From an uncultured Hungatella sp. (GTDB lineage Bacteria > Bacillota > Clostridia > Lachnospirales > Lachnospiraceae), in the NCBI GenBank assembly GCA_910585645.1, contig CAJUFP010000031.1, positions 1-43,634 of the forward strand: a DNA stretch of 43,634 nucleotides, read 5' to 3'. Under the pieces are notes generated by a model that was not told the DNA's origin, searched no databases, and saw only the letters and a program-made list of their open reading frames with translations. Positions 41,471-43,634 of the stretch are shown piece after piece (position 1 is the stretch's first letter; each line of letters begins with the position of its first letter). A program made the position numbers and the translations under genes.

Positions 41471-42364
41471 ATGACAGTACTGGATCATATAGGAGACACA
41501 CCACTGGTAAAATTAAGATATCTGCCAGAGGATTATGGGGATGTATATGTTAAGCTGGAGTCGTTTAACCCTGGTGGTTCCATAAAAACCAGAGTGGCAG
41601 CAAAAATGATAGAGAATGCGGAGAGAGATCACAGATTAAAACCAGGAGATACGATCATCGAGGCCACAGGAGGAAATACGGGGATCGGATTGGCGATCGT
41701 GAGCAATATAAAAGGTTATAAACTGGTTACAGTGGTTCCGGATAATTACAGCGAGAAAAGGATCAATACGCTGAAAGCTTATGGCGCCCAAGTGATCCTT
41801 TCGGATCACACACAGGGAAATGATTCCCATATCCGTTTGGTACAGAAATTAGTTGAGGAACATGGAAACTATGTCTGGGTGGATCAATTCCACAATCCGG
41901 CTTCCGTAGAAGCACATTACACTGGTACGGCAGTTGAGATCTGCGATCAGATTCATCCGAACGCGTTTGCAGCATGCGTAGGAAGCGCGGGGACATTTCA
42001 GGGGATCGGTAGATTTCTTAGGGATAATGATCCGGAGACATTGCTGTACGCAGTCCAGCCAGAGGGATGCGACCTGGAAAATGGAATGGCAGTGGAGCAT
42101 GAGATTGAGGGAGTTTCTCTGGGAATCATTCCGCCGCTTTTGGATTATGACCTGATCACAGGGTATCTGGATGTAGGGCTTTGGGAAGTTAAGGATACGC
42201 TTAAGACTTTGGCGAAAAAAGAGGGATTATTTTTAGGCATGTCTTCGGGAGCCAATATTTTGGGAGCGATAAGAGTGGCCCGGATGCTGGGAAGAGGTAA
42301 AATCGTGTGTACGGTTGCGCCGGATGGAGGCAGTGACTACCTGGACAAGCTTCTAGGGGTATGA
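41471..42364 (+). CDS. CysK-like PLP enzyme (cysteine synthase family)
   Basis: 297 residues from ATG 41471 (ggaggagagg just upstream). Starts MTVLDHIGDTPLVKLRYL. The PLP lysine Lys39 lies in SFNPGGSIKTRVAAKMI; the phosphate/substrate loop is EATGGNTGIGLAI (66-70), and GSAGTFQGIGRFL plus GMSSGANILGAIRVA complete the fold. Canonical O-acetylserine sulfhydrylases have KDR after the lysine and TSGNTG in the loop; here KTR and TGGNTG are seen. It may use O-acetylserine from the gene two upstream with sulfide or another nucleophile (amine), so cysteine or a diaminopropionate-like amino acid are both possible. Lacks the CBS regulatory domain. Confidence 0.85.
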   Translation: MTVLDHIGDTPLVKLRYLPEDYGDVYVKLESFNPGGSIKTRVAAKMIENAERDHRLKPGDTIIEATGGNTGIGLAIVSNIKGYKLVTVVPDNYSEKRINTLKAYGAQVILSDHTQGNDSHIRLVQKLVEEHGNYVWVDQFHNPASVEAHYTGTAVEICDQIHPNAFAACVGSAGTFQGIGRFLRDNDPETLLYAVQPEGCDLENGMAVEHEIEGVSLGIIPPLLDYDLITGYLDVGLWEVKDTLKTLAKKEGLFLGMSSGANILGAIRVARMLGRGKIVCTVAPDGGSDYLDKLLGV

Positions 42365-42401
42365 ACCTAACAGGGAAGATCGAATAGAGAAGGTGAATCG
42401 T

Positions 42402-43148
42402 ATGATAAAAACAGAAAAAGTATATTATGAAGACAGTTTTTTACATACATGTGATGCCAGGATCGTTGGTATTACAGAGAATAAGGTAATCTTAGACAGG
42501 ACGGTCGCTTTTCCGGAAGGAGGCGGGCAGATTGGGGATGTGGGAAATCTGTATTTGGATGGGAAGCAGATACCATTTCATGATACGCAGAAGGGGATCG
42601 GAAGGGTTTTGAGCCTGCAGGATTTCCCGAGTATACAGGTGGAAGCGCCGATTTATCATATTACAGATGGAGAACAGCTTACCGATATTTTTCAAGGCGC
42701 GGAAGTTAAAGTTAAGATCAATGTGGAACACAGAATCCGCACAACAGTTCTACACAGCGCTCTTCATCTTGCGCTGATGGCGGCAAGGGAGAGGAGACCG
42801 GATCTTACAAACATCATAAGGGGATGTAAGATCACGACGGAAAGCGCCAGGATTGATTTTTTTGCGAAAGAAAAATTTACACCTGAGGATATTGATGGTA
42901 TTGCGCGCAGAGTTAGAGAACTGGTTTCACTGGAAATACCTATTGAGGTCTATCCTCATAAGGAGGAGAGAGAAGCGTGGTACTGGAAGTGCCTTGATTT
43001 TATCTGTCCATGCGGAGGAACACATTTGACTAATACAGGACAGGCAGGGATGATTTTTGTAAAGAGAAAAAATGTGGGGAAGGCTACGGAAAGGCTGATC
43101 GTTACTGCGGAAAATATAGGGTTGACAGAATCAGATTTTCATGACTGA
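42402..43148 (+). CDS. AlaX-type aminoacyl-tRNA editing hydrolase
   Basis: 248 residues from ATG 42402; an in-frame GTG lies at 42393. N-terminal part: YYEDSFLHTCDARIVG, then DRTVAFPEGGGQIGDVGNL, the glycine-rich entry of the AlaRS/ThrRS second-additional-domain family. Zinc ligands are complete: His118 and His122 in TVLHSALHLAL, Cys204 and His208 in CPCGGTHLTNTGQ. Free-standing AlaX proteins remove serine or glycine from mischarged tRNA-Ala. Its place behind SAT, GTPase and CysK-like genes suggests it acts on the same amino acid in this pathway, or protects tRNA from it; this is inference. A strong terminator follows. Confidence 0.88.
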   Translation: MIKTEKVYYEDSFLHTCDARIVGITENKVILDRTVAFPEGGGQIGDVGNLYLDGKQIPFHDTQKGIGRVLSLQDFPSIQVEAPIYHITDGEQLTDIFQGAEVKVKINVEHRIRTTVLHSALHLALMAARERRPDLTNIIRGCKITTESARIDFFAKEKFTPEDIDGIARRVRELVSLEIPIEVYPHKEEREAWYWKCLDFICPCGGTHLTNTGQAGMIFVKRKNVGKATERLIVTAENIGLTESDFHD

Positions 43149-43200
43149 GAGGGGAACGTGTTTTTGCGCAGAGGTAGAAGATGTTTTTTGATGCCTGCAA

Positions 43201-43259
43201 AAAAGGCCGCTATTTTGGATAAGCTGTATGGCTAACATATTCCAAAATAGCGGCTTTTA
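43201..43259. terminator. Bidirectional rho-independent terminator
   Basis: A perfect 14-bp stem (gccgctattttgga / tccaaaatagcggc) around a 21-nt loop, with A-rich 5' and TTTTATTTT 3' flanks. It ends the capsule-linked operon on the plus strand and the convergent gene on the minus strand. Confidence 0.9.
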
Positions 43260-43267
43260 TTTTGGAT

Positions 43268-43634
43268 TTAATCTTTTTTAGAGAATAGATCGTTGGCTGT
43301 TTTTAAATAACTTTGGAGTGGCGGGTAAGGAATTCGTTTTAATTTGCCAAGATTGGTATCCTCATTAAGATCCTTATCTTCGTGTTCTTTTCTTCCATAG
43401 GATGAATAGTCAATTTCAATATTTGCGGATAGTTTTTGCTTCCCCTTACCACTTAGTATGGTTGGAGTTTCAAAGAAGCCAAACCATCCACCGTTATTTT
43501 CGTACATTCGGCGATCTCGGGCCAGGATACATTCATATACAGAGAAGACATTTAAGTCAATGATTGTTGGTGAATATAGACTAGTAGTCTGTCCTTGAAA
43601 TATTTGTGCAAATATTATCATATGTACTTGAGCT
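43268..43634 (-). CDS. Unrecognised protein, C-terminal part (runs off right edge)
   Basis: The frame stays open to the window end, so an upstream start is likely; the ATG at 43621 has no clear ribosome site. Visible residues include GQTTSLYSPTIIDLNVFSVYECILARDRRMYE, then WFGFFETPTILSGKGKQKLS and a charged C-terminus (KEHEDKDLNEDTNLGKL). No signal peptide, membrane segment or known motif is seen in this part. It is convergent with the AlaX operon and shares its terminator. Function unknown. Confidence 0.55.
   Translation of the reverse strand, partial: AQVHMIIFAQIFQGQTTSLYSPTIIDLNVFSVYECILARDRRMYENNGGWFGFFETPTILSGKGKQKLSANIEIDYSSYGRKEHEDKDLNEDTNLGKLKRIPYPPLQSYLKTANDLFSKKD

Overview
The window looks like the chromosome of a gut Lachnospiraceae-type Firmicute (Enterocloster/Hungatella/Lachnoclostridium-like). 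This is inferred from strong AGGAGG ribosome binding sites, many GTG/TTG starts, choline-binding-type cell-wall repeats, carbohydrate import genes of the LplB/YtcP class, and NusG paralogues of the LoaP type in front of a capsule locus. No rRNA, tRNA, IS element or CRISPR array was recognised.

Layout. (1) 1-1040: the C-terminus of an Rpn-family nuclease, a decayed PII (GlnB/GlnK) fragment, a strong terminator and a divergent XRE regulator. (2) 1.2-9.5 kb: two secreted cell-wall-binding-repeat proteins (one with a transglutaminase domain), then a Dlt-like envelope acylation cluster: acyl carrier protein, MBOAT acyltransferase, SGNH-type protein, small secreted protein, adenylating ligase and an M15 carboxypeptidase lipoprotein. 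(3) 9.6-12.3 kb: a large FtsA/PilM-like actin-fold protein with beta-grasp-like C-terminal segments. (4) 12.5-21.8 kb: a glycan-use locus: AraC regulator, divergent LacZ (GH2), two CUT1 permeases, a sialidase-like Asp-box protein and a solute-binding lipoprotein. (5) 21.9-23.6 kb: a two-gene DUF4365 module on the minus strand, possibly defence. (6) 23.9-24.15 kb: a likely invertible promoter. A segment of about 180 bp is flanked by perfect 31-bp inverted repeats. It carries a consensus extended -10 promoter that currently points away from the capsule genes, into a perfect hairpin terminator. (7) 24.2-25.9 kb: three tandem LoaP/UpxY-like NusG paralogues. (8) 26.2-38.9 kb: a capsule/exopolysaccharide operon with a bacillosamine-type initiation set (PglE, PglC and PglD-like), glycosyltransferases, a TupA-like ATP-grasp protein, an EpsG/Wzy-type polymerase, a Wzx flippase and a UDP-glucuronate 4-epimerase. 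Base composition drops sharply to AT-rich from about 28.6 kb. (9) 39.0-43.15 kb: an unusual four-gene set: serine acetyltransferase, EF-Tu/CysN-like GTPase, CysK-like PLP enzyme and AlaX-type aminoacyl-tRNA editing protein. A bidirectional terminator closes it, and a partial gene runs off the right edge.

How it fits together. The inferred logic of the right half is a phase-variable capsule. A DNA inversion would switch the promoter, NusG paralogues would carry RNA polymerase through the leader and the very long operon, and the distal amino-acid/GTPase/AlaX genes may supply or police an amino acid used to decorate uronic acid residues. The last step is a hypothesis. The strongest novelty candidates are the inverton plus triple NusG arrangement, the SAT-GTPase-CysK-AlaX set, and the Dlt-like cluster in which the MBOAT carries a DltX-like C-terminal motif and the SGNH protein has Cys at the nucleophile position.
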